64,000 nt of DNA from Microbacteriaceae bacterium (lineage in GTDB: Bacteria > Actinomycetota > Actinomycetes > Actinomycetales > Microbacteriaceae), in contig CANBWO010000006.1 of the NCBI GenBank assembly GCA_947373155.1, positions 1 through 64,000 of the forward strand, in the 5' to 3' direction. How positions within the stretch are numbered: the first letter of the stretch is position 1; every line of letters begins with the position of its first letter. The notes under the pieces were generated by a model. That model did not search any database. It was not told where the DNA came from and saw only the letters and a program-made list of their open reading frames with translations. The translations under genes were made by a program, and so were the position numbers. This document shows, one piece after another, positions 51,143 through 59,905 of this stretch.

Positions 51143-52975
51143 ATGTTTTGGGGGAAGACTTTGTCATTTTCAGGAATTCAATTCAAGTTCGATTTCATGG
51201 CGAGACCAGATGTTTGGTCGCCTCGGTTCTTTGTTTTTTGTGCAGTTCTATTTGAACTTCTCAGCATTGCAACTGATCTAATTAGGCTACGGAGCGACTC
51301 ATACCTCTGGTTGGTGATCCAACTTCTTACCTTGGCAACTTTCGTTGTGCTTGCTTTGGTTTACAAGTTGCTCTTCTTTGCCAAGCCTCGATCTAAAAAA
51401 GCTGCACTAGTTGCAAACCTGATTGCAGTTGCAATTCTTGGCGGCATCCACAATTTTCTGGTTGCCTATTTGGCCCAGTCACTCGGACTAGATCCAAATG
51501 TCTTCCTGCGCAGGCGTGCTATTGGCGGGATGCTGATGGGATTGGCAATCTTTGTGATTTATGGTTTTGCTTTTAGCGACCAGATGAACCGCACTGAGGC
51601 TCGAAATAAAGTAGCGAATTTACGGTCCGAGCTGAAGGCATATTTGGATAGCTCTAAGCAAATGGTTCAAGACGAGTTCGAACTTCAGGCTAACCAAATT
51701 CGCGCTACTCTCGAGCCAAAACTTGATTACGTGCAGGGGCTAATGAAGGCTCGAAACTCGAGTCAAGACACCGTTAGATTGCTCAGGTATTTGGTTCAGT
51801 CAGATGTCAGGCCAATGTCTAGCGAGTTGGCCAGAAAGCAAAGCACAATCCTCATTGAACAAACCCGCGAAGTAGCTCATGGTCAGATTGTGATTGACGC
51901 AAAATATTCGCTTTCCAAAGCCATAAATCCGTTGGCCTTTTTCTTGGGGGTTGGCTTTGCTATTTCACTTTTCGATGACGTCTCAGTTGAGGTGTCCGAA
52001 CCGGTTGGTCTCGCTGTTTCTGCTGTGACTGCGGCTGCCCTATTCGGCGTGAAGTTCTTGGCGCGTAAGTCTGCTCCGGTTGGCGACAAGCGGCTCATTT
52101 TTAGGCTGTTCGCTCTTGCCATTGGGGTCTTTGCTTTTGCCTGGTTCTTATTTGCAGTGCTGGGCACAGAGCATATCTATGCAATGTTGCTTTACTTCGC
52201 CTTGGGCGCATTAGTTTCTCTCTACCTAACCGCTAGTTACGCGGTATTAGGACAGTACAGAACTCAGCTTCACGACGAAATTGATCGAACAAACGCCAAG
52301 TTGCAACTGGCAATCACGCAGCTGCGGCAATCGCTGTGGTTAGGTCGTCGCCAGCTAATTTCGCAGCTTCACGGCACTGTGCAGGGCGCAATCACCGCGG
52401 CAGTTACCAGACTCTCAAATGCAGATCCCAATGACCCAGAGGTTCTCGAGCTAGCCCAGCAGGATTTGGATCGGGCTGTGTCCGCCCTGCAGTCAGGGCC
52501 CGTTGTAGATCTGGACATTTTGGAGGCCTTGGAGAGTCTACGAAAATCTTGGGAAGGGGTTTGCGATTTCACCTGGGAACTTTCAGCCGAAGACCTCGTG
52601 CTAATTGATAAAGCGCCCGAAACCCCTTACTACATCTCAGCTATTGCAACAGAAGCCGTGAGCAATGCGGTTAGACACGGCGGTGCCAAAAAAGCGCACC
52701 TTTGCGTTTACGTCTCAGAGGACAGCCTGCTGGGCCTTCAAATACTCAACGATGGAACCCTTCCCGAATCAAATATTCAGGAGGGGACGGGTTCAAAGTT
52801 GATCACCGAATTGACTGCCGACTGGCGTTTCCTGGACTGCTGCGGTGAGACCCTGCTGGACATGAAGCTGCCATTAGCTGGGCAAGACCTAGTTGACCAA
52901 TCTTTGTCCAGTGCCCCGTCTAATCGGGGGGGGGGGTCTTTCTATGAGTCTTGGTTACAGATCACAAGGCCCTGA
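51143..52975 (+). CDS. Multi-span sensor histidine kinase (second of a tandem pair)
   Basis: A 610-residue paralogue of the preceding kinase with the same order of parts: four helices, a linker with ANQIRATLEPKLDYVQGL and LVQSDVRPMSSEL, about four helices, His410 in SQLHGTVQGAI, and a HATPase domain (TEAVSNAVRHGGA, LQILNDGT, GTGSKLI). The last 16 residues follow an 11-G tract (52926-52936) encoding RGGG, so a single-base slip would replace this tail. Sequence divergence is high, suggesting an old duplication with different sensed signals. It ends 19 bp before the TPP riboswitch. Confidence 0.8.
   Translation: MFWGKTLSFSGIQFKFDFMARPDVWSPRFFVFCAVLFELLSIATDLIRLRSDSYLWLVIQLLTLATFVVLALVYKLLFFAKPRSKKAALVANLIAVAILGGIHNFLVAYLAQSLGLDPNVFLRRRAIGGMLMGLAIFVIYGFAFSDQMNRTEARNKVANLRSELKAYLDSSKQMVQDEFELQANQIRATLEPKLDYVQGLMKARNSSQDTVRLLRYLVQSDVRPMSSELARKQSTILIEQTREVAHGQIVIDAKYSLSKAINPLAFFLGVGFAISLFDDVSVEVSEPVGLAVSAVTAAALFGVKFLARKSAPVGDKRLIFRLFALAIGVFAFAWFLFAVLGTEHIYAMLLYFALGALVSLYLTASYAVLGQYRTQLHDEIDRTNAKLQLAITQLRQSLWLGRRQLISQLHGTVQGAITAAVTRLSNADPNDPEVLELAQQDLDRAVSALQSGPVVDLDILEALESLRKSWEGVCDFTWELSAEDLVLIDKAPETPYYISAIATEAVSNAVRHGGAKKAHLCVYVSEDSLLGLQILNDGTLPESNIQEGTGSKLITELTADWRFLDCCGETLLDMKLPLAGQDLVDQSLSSAPSNRGGGSFYESWLQITRP
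52926..52936 (+). repeat. Poly-G tract of 11 near the 3' end of the second kinase
   Basis: Eleven consecutive G. Loss of one G would read on to a TAA at about 52995; gain of one would stop after RGGGVFL. It lies after the HATPase core, so enzyme activity would probably survive. It could be a slippage-prone site or a sequencing or assembly length error. Confidence 0.9.
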
Positions 52976-52994
52976 GTTAGAGTTAAAAGCGTAA

Positions 52995-53079
52995 GACAGG
53001 GGAGCGCCGTAAGGCGCTGAGAGTGCGGTGAACCGCAGACCCTCGAACCTGAATCCGGGTAATGCCGGCGTAGGAAGTC
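52995..53079 (+). ncRNA. TPP (THI-box) riboswitch
   Basis: The aptamer is complete. It shows CAGGGGAGC at the start, GCTGAGA in the pyrimidine-sensor arm, GCAGACCCTCGAACCTGAA and CCGGGTAATGCCGGCGTAGGAA in the thiamine pyrophosphate-binding core, and P1 bases GAC/GTC. It controls the downstream thiamine-precursor transporter. Confidence 0.96.
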
Positions 53080-53091
53080 GAGTCACTCAGC

Positions 53092-53115
53092 TGGCGCATC
53101 GCGCCACTCTTCTTT
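53092..53115 (+). terminator. Riboswitch expression-platform terminator
   Basis: TGGCGC-ATC-GCGCCA followed by CTCTTCTTT lies 13 nt after the aptamer. This arrangement suggests that TPP binding ends transcription. The flanking GAGT/ACTC can lengthen the stem. Confidence 0.7.
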
Positions 53116-53140
53116 GAAGCAACTAATCAAGGAAGCAACC

Positions 53141-53740
53141 ATGAACATAAAATCAAACCGCCCAAACCTAACCTGGCGCGGAGTAGACCTAATCACCTCA
53201 GCCGTCTTGGCCGCTGCTCTTGGCGTGGCTTTCTGGGGATACGACAGCTACATCTATCCTGCGGTCACAGCAATCACAGCATTTTTCCCTCCGCTGGCAG
53301 AACTGCAACTAGGGGTTTGGATCCTTCCTGCGGTTGTGGGTGCATTGTTGGTCCGTAAGCCAGGTGCCGCTCTTTTTGCCGAGTTGATTGCCGCTAATGT
53401 GGAATTGCTTCTGGGTAACACTTGGGGGGCAACCGTGTTGGTTTCGTCCAGCCTGCAGGCCCTAGGTATCGAATTGATTGTTTTGTTCTTGGCCTACCGT
53501 CGTTTCAACATTTGGGTTGCCATGCTAGGTGGAGCGCTTTCCGCTCTGTTCGAAGTGATCTACGAGTTTTACTCTTGGGTACCGGACTATAGCCCTGCCT
53601 TCAAACTGGTTTACCTAATCTGCGGTGTGATTTCGGGTGCAGTGGTTGCCGGATTAGGTGGTTGGGCTTTGGTTCGCGCTCTAGGTAAAACCGGGGCCAT
53701 CAATGCCTTTGCCGCCGGCCGCGAGGCCCGAGTAAGTTAA
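53141..53740 (+). CDS. ykoE: ECF transporter S component, YkoE-like (thiamine/HMP)
   Basis: A 199-residue membrane protein with about six helices, the substrate-binding subunit of an energy-coupling-factor transporter. The helix FAELIAANVELLLGNTWG and the general plan fit YkoE. The TPP riboswitch upstream identifies the cargo class as thiamine or its hydroxymethylpyrimidine precursor. ATG 53141 has an AAGGAAG site 6 nt away and is preferred to the in-frame start at 53114, which lies in the terminator. The stop overlaps the next start (TAATG). Confidence 0.9.
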   Translation: MNIKSNRPNLTWRGVDLITSAVLAAALGVAFWGYDSYIYPAVTAITAFFPPLAELQLGVWILPAVVGALLVRKPGAALFAELIAANVELLLGNTWGATVLVSSSLQALGIELIVLFLAYRRFNIWVAMLGGALSALFEVIYEFYSWVPDYSPAFKLVYLICGVISGAVVAGLGGWALVRALGKTGAINAFAAGREARVS

Positions 53741-55695
53741 TGTCGCACAACCTGGGGGTTGAAAACCTTACCGTGTTGCCACATCTGGCAACTGGTCCGG
53801 TTTTGCGAGACATTAGTTTTGACGTGCCGCAGGGCCAAAGAGTTTTACTTCTCGGGCCAAGTGGTGCAGGTAAGTCAACTCTGTTACTTGCCCTCTCGGG
53901 TGTTTTGGCTAACTTGCAGACCGCCGAGATAACCGGGCGGATTTCTGCAGAACCTGCAGGCTTGCTGCTTCAAAACCCGTTGGATGCCACGGTTGGCTAC
54001 ACGGTGTTCCGCGATGTCGCATTTGGAGCGGAGAGCGCCGGATTTCCAGCCCTAACGATTTCGGAACTCGTCTCCAAGGCAATGACTGATGTAGGTCTGG
54101 ACCATATTCAGAGCGATCGGCCGCCGCAATCTCTTAGCGGTGGCGAGCTGCAACGAATGTGTCTTGCCGGTCTGGTGGCGCTTTCACCAAAAGTCCTATT
54201 GCTGGATGAACCGACCGCCATGTTGGATGCGGAATCGGCGGCACAGGTTCGTTTAGCGGTAGAGCAATACCTGCTGAGCTCTGGCGCTACCGCAATCATT
54301 GCCGAGCACCGTTTTGATGTTTGGGTAGACATTGCCGATCGCATCATTGTTTTGGGCACCCAAGGAAACATCCTTGATGATGGCCCCACAAACCGAATAT
54401 TGCAGGGTTACCATCACCAATTTCTAAACTGGGGTCTGTGGGTGCCTGGCGAGTCCGCACCCGCCCTGGAATCGGCAATCCCCACTACTCATACCGGCAA
54501 AATAACAGCGCTGATTGGCCCGAGCGGTAGTGGCAAAACCACAGTTCTAAATGCCAAGCTTCAAGAATTGCTAGCTGATCATGGCCCAACTGATCTGGGG
54601 TGGCTGCCGCAAAATGCCGGCTTCACTATTGCGGGCCCAAGTGTTTTAGCTTCGGCCGGTGGCATTGGTAAAGCCGAACAACTTTTGGCAGACCTTGGGC
54701 TAGAAAAACATTCGTTGCAGAACCCGCACGATTTATCCGGGGGAGAAAAACGCCGGCTGGCGCTGGCAAGTGCCTTGATCGACGAGCCCAAATATCTTCT
54801 CCTCGATGAACCAACCGTAGGTCAGGATCGCAGGAACTGGGCGCTAGTGGTGAACCAGATTTTGACGGCAAAAACTAAAGGCGCCCAGATTTTGCTTGCA
54901 ACCCACGACGCCGAGCTAATCGAACTTTGTGACGAAGTGCAACAACTTGAAACCTCACCAAGGCATGTGAACCAGGTTGGCACCGCAGGTTCACTCTCCG
55001 TTAGCCCCTTTGGCCTTCTTGGCGCATCGATGATTCTTTTAGCGGGCTCTTGGTTGATCAACTCTCTGGCAGCGGCTTTAGTTTCTTTCGCCGTGATGTT
55101 TTGGCTAGTGCTTTTGGTTGCTCTGTTTGGCGGCTTCAAAGGTTGGCGGCCCAGTAGCTTAAAGATATTGCTTCCAGCGGTAATCGGAATTGCGTCCATC
55201 GCTGTTTCTAACTGGTGGCTCAGTGCAAATCACCAATGGGAACCCGCAGCCATAACAGCGCTTAGGGTGGGCTTTTTTGTTCTGCCCGGTGTGCTGCTTG
55301 CCAGTCAAATCAATCCGGCACAGCTTGCCGATCAAGCTGGTCAACTTGCCAAATTGCCGGCCAGACCGGTGGTGGCAGCATCGGTGGCTTTGCAAAAGGT
55401 TTTTGACTTTCAAGCGCTCTGGAATCAGCAAGTTCTGGTTCGTAAGGTTCGAGGACTCACCAAATCAAACCGCCTGGCAGAAGCGGGCGCACTTACTTTG
55501 GGTCTGCTGATAGAAGCCACTCGCTCGGCCACTCAGGTGGCGATTGCCATGGAGGCAAGGGGTTTTTCGGCTACCGACAGCAACGGTAAGCGAATCAAAC
55601 GAACCTGGGCGGTGCCGGCAGCATGGGGCAGCAGAGATTGGCTTTTGCTAGCGGGGGCTGTTGCCTCAGCTGCGTCGATTCTGCTGGTGCGCTAG
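53740..55695 (+). CDS. Fused ECF transporter: two ATPase domains plus T component (YkoD-YkoC-like)
   Basis: A 651-residue energising module in one chain. ATPase domain 1 (about 5-225) has GPSGAGKSTLLLALSG, LSGGELQRM and LLLDEPTAML. ATPase domain 2 (about 245-415) has GPSGSGKTTVLNAK, LSGGEKRRLALASAL and LLLDEPTVGQD. From about 420 comes a membrane T component with five or so helices and the coupling motif AMEARGFSATD. In Bacillus the T part is a separate protein (YkoC). It is coupled to the S component and under TPP riboswitch control. Confidence 0.9.
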   Translation: MSHNLGVENLTVLPHLATGPVLRDISFDVPQGQRVLLLGPSGAGKSTLLLALSGVLANLQTAEITGRISAEPAGLLLQNPLDATVGYTVFRDVAFGAESAGFPALTISELVSKAMTDVGLDHIQSDRPPQSLSGGELQRMCLAGLVALSPKVLLLDEPTAMLDAESAAQVRLAVEQYLLSSGATAIIAEHRFDVWVDIADRIIVLGTQGNILDDGPTNRILQGYHHQFLNWGLWVPGESAPALESAIPTTHTGKITALIGPSGSGKTTVLNAKLQELLADHGPTDLGWLPQNAGFTIAGPSVLASAGGIGKAEQLLADLGLEKHSLQNPHDLSGGEKRRLALASALIDEPKYLLLDEPTVGQDRRNWALVVNQILTAKTKGAQILLATHDAELIELCDEVQQLETSPRHVNQVGTAGSLSVSPFGLLGASMILLAGSWLINSLAAALVSFAVMFWLVLLVALFGGFKGWRPSSLKILLPAVIGIASIAVSNWWLSANHQWEPAAITALRVGFFVLPGVLLASQINPAQLADQAGQLAKLPARPVVAASVALQKVFDFQALWNQQVLVRKVRGLTKSNRLAEAGALTLGLLIEATRSATQVAIAMEARGFSATDSNGKRIKRTWAVPAAWGSRDWLLLAGAVASAASILLVR

Positions 55696-55739
55696 ACGCA
55701 CAAACCTTCAACACTCGGGTCTTGAACCCGGGCCAAAAG

Positions 55740-56399
55740 TTAACCCAACACGGCCTTAAGTGATGCCACCGTGGCAGCTACGTCGTCGGCTCGGCAAATC
55801 TCGCCGAGCAAAACCACGCCCGCAACTCCAGCGGCGTCAGCGCCCGCCGAGATGATTTCGCCAAGATTACTTGCCTTTATGCCGCCAACCAACATGGCAG
55901 GCCAGGCGCTTTCGGCCGCCGCATCGATGGAACGTTCCACACCAATGGCCGACCCCGCGTCTGCCTTACTGGTTGTGGCCCACACCGGACCAACGCTCAC
56001 GTAATCCAAATCGAAATCCGGACCAAGCTCGGTTTCTAGTGCTCCAATATCAAAGCCCGATGCTCCCAAAAGGGCATCCGGCCCCACAATCTTGCGCGCC
56101 TTAGCAACATCGCGGTAGACCTCACCAATGTGCAGGCCATCGGCCAGAGATTCCTCAAATAGGTGAGGGCGCTCGGCAATCAAAAAAGTTGTCTCAGTGT
56201 CGGCGAGTGCGCCGGCAATCAGCTGCGCTGTTGCCAGGTAGTCTTCGTCTTCGGCTGCTAGGTCGCGATACTGGATCGCGTCGACTCCAGCCAGAGCGGC
56301 CTGGCGAGCGGTCTCAACTACACCGCGTCCGGCAGCGCCATCGAGGTCTGAATTCGGGTCGCCACAGACTGCAGCATCAACAATTACATAGAGCCACAT
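55740..56399 (-). CDS. thiE: Thiamine-phosphate synthase
   Basis: A 219-residue TIM-barrel enzyme joining hydroxymethylpyrimidine diphosphate to thiazole phosphate. Signature segments are AGVDAIQYRDL (strand 2), SVGPVWATTSKADA (phosphate loop) and MLVGGIKASNLGEIISAGADAAGV. I start at ATG 56399, which begins WLYVIVD as in the family, not at the upstream start in the trhO gene. It lies tail-to-tail with the thiamine transporter, so salvage and coupling steps are side by side. TenI-like roles cannot be excluded. Confidence 0.85.
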   Translation of the reverse strand: MWLYVIVDAAVCGDPNSDLDGAAGRGVVETARQAALAGVDAIQYRDLAAEDEDYLATAQLIAGALADTETTFLIAERPHLFEESLADGLHIGEVYRDVAKARKIVGPDALLGASGFDIGALETELGPDFDLDYVSVGPVWATTSKADAGSAIGVERSIDAAAESAWPAMLVGGIKASNLGEIISAGADAAGVAGVVLLGEICRADDVAATVASLKAVLG

Positions 56400-56410
56400 G
56401 GCAGCACGCC

Positions 56411-57325
56411 CTAACCGGCGATTTCGAGGTTGCGCCCGCGAGTGTGTTCGTGGGTGCAAGAAAGGTTGTCTGCATTAGTGGCGCAATCGCCGCAGAGCAG
56501 CACTAGGTCGCGGCAAGCCAAGTTGGCGCAGTTGTAGAACTTGCTGGTTGGTGCCTGACATTTTTCGCACTGGCCAATGGTCTTGGCCTTGTCACTGAAG
56601 TCCACGTTCATGCGCTTGTCAAAGACATAAAGCGAGCCTTCCCAAAGGCTGTCCTCGGCATCGCCAAAGCGCTCACCGTAGCGAACGATGCCACCCTGGA
56701 TCTGGTACACCTCTTTGAATCCGCGGTTTTTCATAATCGGCGACAAAATCTCGCAACGGATTCCGCCGGTGCAATAGGTGACAATGGGCTTGTCCTTTAG
56801 GTGGTCGTATTTGCCACTTTCTAGGTCCTCAATGAAGTCGCGAGTAGTTTCGGTGTTTGGAACAATGGCGTTCTTGAACTTGCCAATCTTGGCTTCAAAC
56901 GCGTTACGGCCATCAAAGAAGACCACATCATCGCCGCGCTCTGCAACCAACTGGTTCACCTGTTCCGGCTTTAGGTGCACTCCGCCGCCAACTACGCCCT
57001 TGGCGTCTACAACCAGTTCATCCGGTGCACCAAAGGCCACAATCTCCTTGCGAACCTTCACGCTCAAGCGAGGGAAGTCATCGCCCTGGCCTTCGCTCCA
57101 TTTGAAATCGATCTTCTTGAAACCGGTGAATTCCTTGGTCTGTCGCACGTACTTTTTGAGAGCGGCCATGTCGCCACCAAGGGTTCCATTGATGCCGTGC
57201 TTGCTAATCAGGATGCGACCTTTAAGACCCAGAGTCTCGCACAGGGTCTTTTGCCAAAGCTTGACTGCCTCAGGATCTTCTAGAGGAGTGAAGCCGTAAT
57301 ACAGAATGATTTTTTGAAGGTCCAC
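56411..57325 (-). CDS. trhO: tRNA uridine(34) hydroxylase, rhodanese family (YceA/TrhO)
   Basis: A 304-residue protein hydroxylating the wobble uridine of some tRNAs. The N-terminal ferredoxin-like domain ([17 protein letters not shown]...GTLGGD) precedes the rhodanese domain with active Cys in [13 protein letters not shown] Cys-rich C-terminus ([19 protein letters not shown]...LCGDC) probably holds zinc. It begins with GTG 57325; TAAAAT lies 7 nt upstream. It is divergent from the peptidase gene across only 31 bp. Confidence 0.9.
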   Translation of the reverse strand: MDLQKIILYYGFTPLEDPEAVKLWQKTLCETLGLKGRILISKHGINGTLGGDMAALKKYVRQTKEFTGFKKIDFKWSEGQGDDFPRLSVKVRKEIVAFGAPDELVVDAKGVVGGGVHLKPEQVNQLVAERGDDVVFFDGRNAFEAKIGKFKNAIVPNTETTRDFIEDLESGKYDHLKDKPIVTYCTGGIRCEILSPIMKNRGFKEVYQIQGGIVRYGERFGDAEDSLWEGSLYVFDKRMNVDFSDKAKTIGQCEKCQAPTSKFYNCANLACRDLVLLCGDCATNADNLSCTHEHTRGRNLEIAG

Positions 57326-57344
57326 ATTTGCAATTTTAGCCCTT

Positions 57345-57359
57345 TAGGATAAATCCATG
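57345..57359 (+). promoter_or_regulatory. Leaderless-type -10 element before M13 peptidase gene
   Basis: TAGGAT at 57345-57350, 6 nt, ATG at 57357. The opposite-strand TAAAAT of trhO lies in the same 31-bp gap. Confidence 0.6.
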
Positions 57360-59324
57360 ACTGCTCAATATGGCATCGATGCCAGCGCGATCGACGCGAC
57401 CGTTAGACCACAGGACGATTTCTACCGATATGTGAACGGAACTTGGCTAGCCAACACTCCGATTCCAGCAGATAAGCCGCTCTACGGCTCGTTCTCGGTG
57501 TTGCGCGATCAGTCCGAGGAACAGGTCCACCAGATCATTACCGAGGCCGGAAACGACCCAACCGCCACTGGCATCGCCAAGAAACTGGGCGACCTTTACG
57601 CCTCCTTCATGGATGAGGCTCGCGCCGAAGAACTCGGAGTGGCTCCAATTGCCGCTGAGCTCAAGTTGATTGAAACCATCCGGGGCATCGATGACGTGAC
57701 CAAGTTACTGGGCGAATTCGAGCCGGCAGGCATCGGTGGTCTTTTTGGTATGGGTATCGAAAACGATATGAAGGACCCGACCAGGTACATTCCAATGTTG
57801 TTCCAGGGCGGCTTGGGTCTGCCAGACGAGGCTTACTACCGCGACGAGCAACACGCCGCTACTTTGGCTGCCTACCAGGTGCATGTCTCCAAAATGCTGC
57901 ACCTTGCTGGCTGGAGCAACGATGCTGCTGATGCAGCTGCCGCCAGAATCGTGGACTTTGAGACCAAGTTGGCTTCGCATCACCTGGATGTAGTGGCCGC
58001 CCGAAACTGGGACACCAACTACAACCTTTTGAACTTCGATGAGCTTCAGGCTCTGACCCCAACCTTCGACTGGGCGCTTTACCTAGCCGGATTTGGCAAA
58101 GACCGCTCGGTACTAAACCAGGTGGTCAACTTTATGCCTGAGTTCTTCAGGGCTCTGGGCGATCTTTATACCAACGACAACCTGGAGACCCTAAAGGCTT
58201 GGCTCAGCTGGCAGGTAGTCAGCAGCATGGCTCCTTACCTGAACCACCAGCTTGTGGCACAGAACTTTGACTTCAACGGTCGTCAGCTAAGTGGCTCCGA
58301 GGAGAACCGTCCTCGTTGGAAGCGCGCGGTGAGCCTAATCGAAGGTTCGCTTGGCGAGGCCCTGGGCGAGGTTTTTGTTCAGCGTCATTTCCCAGAGAGC
58401 TCCAAGCGCGACATGGAAGGCCTGGTAGAGAACCTACTTAAGGCCTATGAAGTCAGCATCAAGAACCTGGAGTGGATGTCTGATGCCACCAAGGTTAAGG
58501 CGCTAGACAAGCTAGCCAAGTTCACCCCAAAGATTGGCTACCCAAAGAAGTTCAAGGACTACAGCAGCCTGGAAATCATCGCCGGCGACCTGGTTGGCAA
58601 TGTGCGCCGAGTCACTAACTGGATGGTCAACGATGCCTGGTCTAAGTTGGGTAAGCCAATTGACCGCGATGAATGGCACATGACCCCTCAGACCGTGAAC
58701 GCGTACTACAACCCGACCATGAACGAGATCGTGTTCCCGGCCGCCATTTTGCAGTGGCCGTTCTATAACCCGAACTCCGATAAGGCCACCAACTACGGCG
58801 GCATCGGTGCGGTTATCGGTCACGAAATCGGTCACGGATTTGACGACAAGGGATCCACCTTTAACGGAGACGGCGCGTTGGAACAATGGTGGACCGAGGA
58901 AGACCTGGCCAAGTTCAAGGAACGCACCAGTGCACTCATCGCGCAGTACGACGCCCTGTCGCCGCTTCAGTTGGCAGACGAACACAAGGTCAACGGCGCA
59001 TTCACCATCGGTGAAAATATTGGCGACCTAGGCGGTGCCGGAATTGCATACAAGGCTTATAAGGTTGCGCTGAATGGCCAGGAAGACGAAGTGATCAACG
59101 GGCTCACTGGAGACCAGCGATTCTTTATGAGCTACGCCCAGATTTGGCGCACCAATGCCCGCGACGAAATTATGATTCAGCGTTTGGCAACCGACCCACA
59201 CTCGCCAGCCGAGTTCCGTGCCAATCAGATTCTTAAGAACGTAGACGCGTTCTATGAGGCCTTCGATGTGACACCTGGCGACGGCATGTGGCTCGACCCG
59301 GCTGAGCGAGTGGTGATCTGGTAA
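57357..59324 (+). CDS. pepO: M13 family metallopeptidase (neprilysin/PepO-like)
   Basis: A 655-residue zinc peptidase. The catalytic motif H489-E490-x-x-H493 (GHEIGHGFDDKG) and the downstream ENIGDLGG supplying the third ligand are intact. NAYYNPTMNEIVFPAAILQ before it shapes the S1 pocket, and the C-terminal RANQILKNVDAFYEAFDV is the family end. There is no signal peptide or membrane anchor, so it probably digests oligopeptides in the cytoplasm, as bacterial PepO does. Confidence 0.94.
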   Translation: MTAQYGIDASAIDATVRPQDDFYRYVNGTWLANTPIPADKPLYGSFSVLRDQSEEQVHQIITEAGNDPTATGIAKKLGDLYASFMDEARAEELGVAPIAAELKLIETIRGIDDVTKLLGEFEPAGIGGLFGMGIENDMKDPTRYIPMLFQGGLGLPDEAYYRDEQHAATLAAYQVHVSKMLHLAGWSNDAADAAAARIVDFETKLASHHLDVVAARNWDTNYNLLNFDELQALTPTFDWALYLAGFGKDRSVLNQVVNFMPEFFRALGDLYTNDNLETLKAWLSWQVVSSMAPYLNHQLVAQNFDFNGRQLSGSEENRPRWKRAVSLIEGSLGEALGEVFVQRHFPESSKRDMEGLVENLLKAYEVSIKNLEWMSDATKVKALDKLAKFTPKIGYPKKFKDYSSLEIIAGDLVGNVRRVTNWMVNDAWSKLGKPIDRDEWHMTPQTVNAYYNPTMNEIVFPAAILQWPFYNPNSDKATNYGGIGAVIGHEIGHGFDDKGSTFNGDGALEQWWTEEDLAKFKERTSALIAQYDALSPLQLADEHKVNGAFTIGENIGDLGGAGIAYKAYKVALNGQEDEVINGLTGDQRFFMSYAQIWRTNARDEIMIQRLATDPHSPAEFRANQILKNVDAFYEAFDVTPGDGMWLDPAERVVIW

Positions 59325-59353
59325 CCGCCAGAACCGCAAGTTAGGCGTAGATA

Positions 59354-59902
59354 GTGAATCTTTGGCTTCGGCTGCTGTGGCAGTTGATTAGTTGGCGCTC
59401 GCGTTCAAGTTTGAGTGTCTGGGATGTTGGTGTGCGCCCGTTTCGGGTTTGGCCAACCGACCTAGACATTTTCAACCACATGAACAACGGCAAGTTCTTG
59501 AGTCTCATGGATGTATCTCGATTCGACATCATGTTGCGCTCGGGTGCCTGGAAAAAGTTCCGCAAACTCAACTGGTACCCCGTTGTGGTGGCGGAGACCA
59601 TCACGTTTAGAAAATCGCTTGAGCCAGGCATGGTTTTCACCATGGAATCACAGTTGGCCGGCTGGGACGAAGAAGCCTTTTACGCGGATCAACGCTTTGT
59701 GGTCAACGGCGAGATTTACGCCCAGGCTTGGGTTCGCATTCGCTTTTTGAAGAACCCACGCGGAATCGTAACCCCAGCCATGGTGTTCGAGGAGTTCCCA
59801 ATGCCTACTGATGGCCGACAGATTCCAGAATGGGTGGCGCAGTGGGCAAAAGACACGGCTCTGCCAAAAGGCAAGCAGCCGGCGCCAAGCATTTGGGGTT
59901 AG
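59354..59902 (+). CDS. Acyl-CoA thioesterase-like protein (4HBT hotdog fold)
   Basis: A 182-residue hotdog-fold protein starting with GTG. A hydrophobic N-terminal helix (LWLRLLWQLIS) may touch the membrane. The motif TDLDIFNHMNNGKFLSLMD contains the Asp expected for 4HBT thioesterases, and the next segment LNWYPVVVAETITFRKSLEPG is typical of the THEM6-like branch. It ends 3 bp from the convergent apbE. Substrate unknown. Confidence 0.8.
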   Translation: MNLWLRLLWQLISWRSRSSLSVWDVGVRPFRVWPTDLDIFNHMNNGKFLSLMDVSRFDIMLRSGAWKKFRKLNWYPVVVAETITFRKSLEPGMVFTMESQLAGWDEEAFYADQRFVVNGEIYAQAWVRIRFLKNPRGIVTPAMVFEEFPMPTDGRQIPEWVAQWAKDTALPKGKQPAPSIWG

Positions 59903-59905
59903 TGC

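Noticed and set aside
55714..55734. Short CGGGT/ACCCG dyad between the transporter and thiE
   Set aside because: It has only 5 bp of stem and no U tract on either strand.
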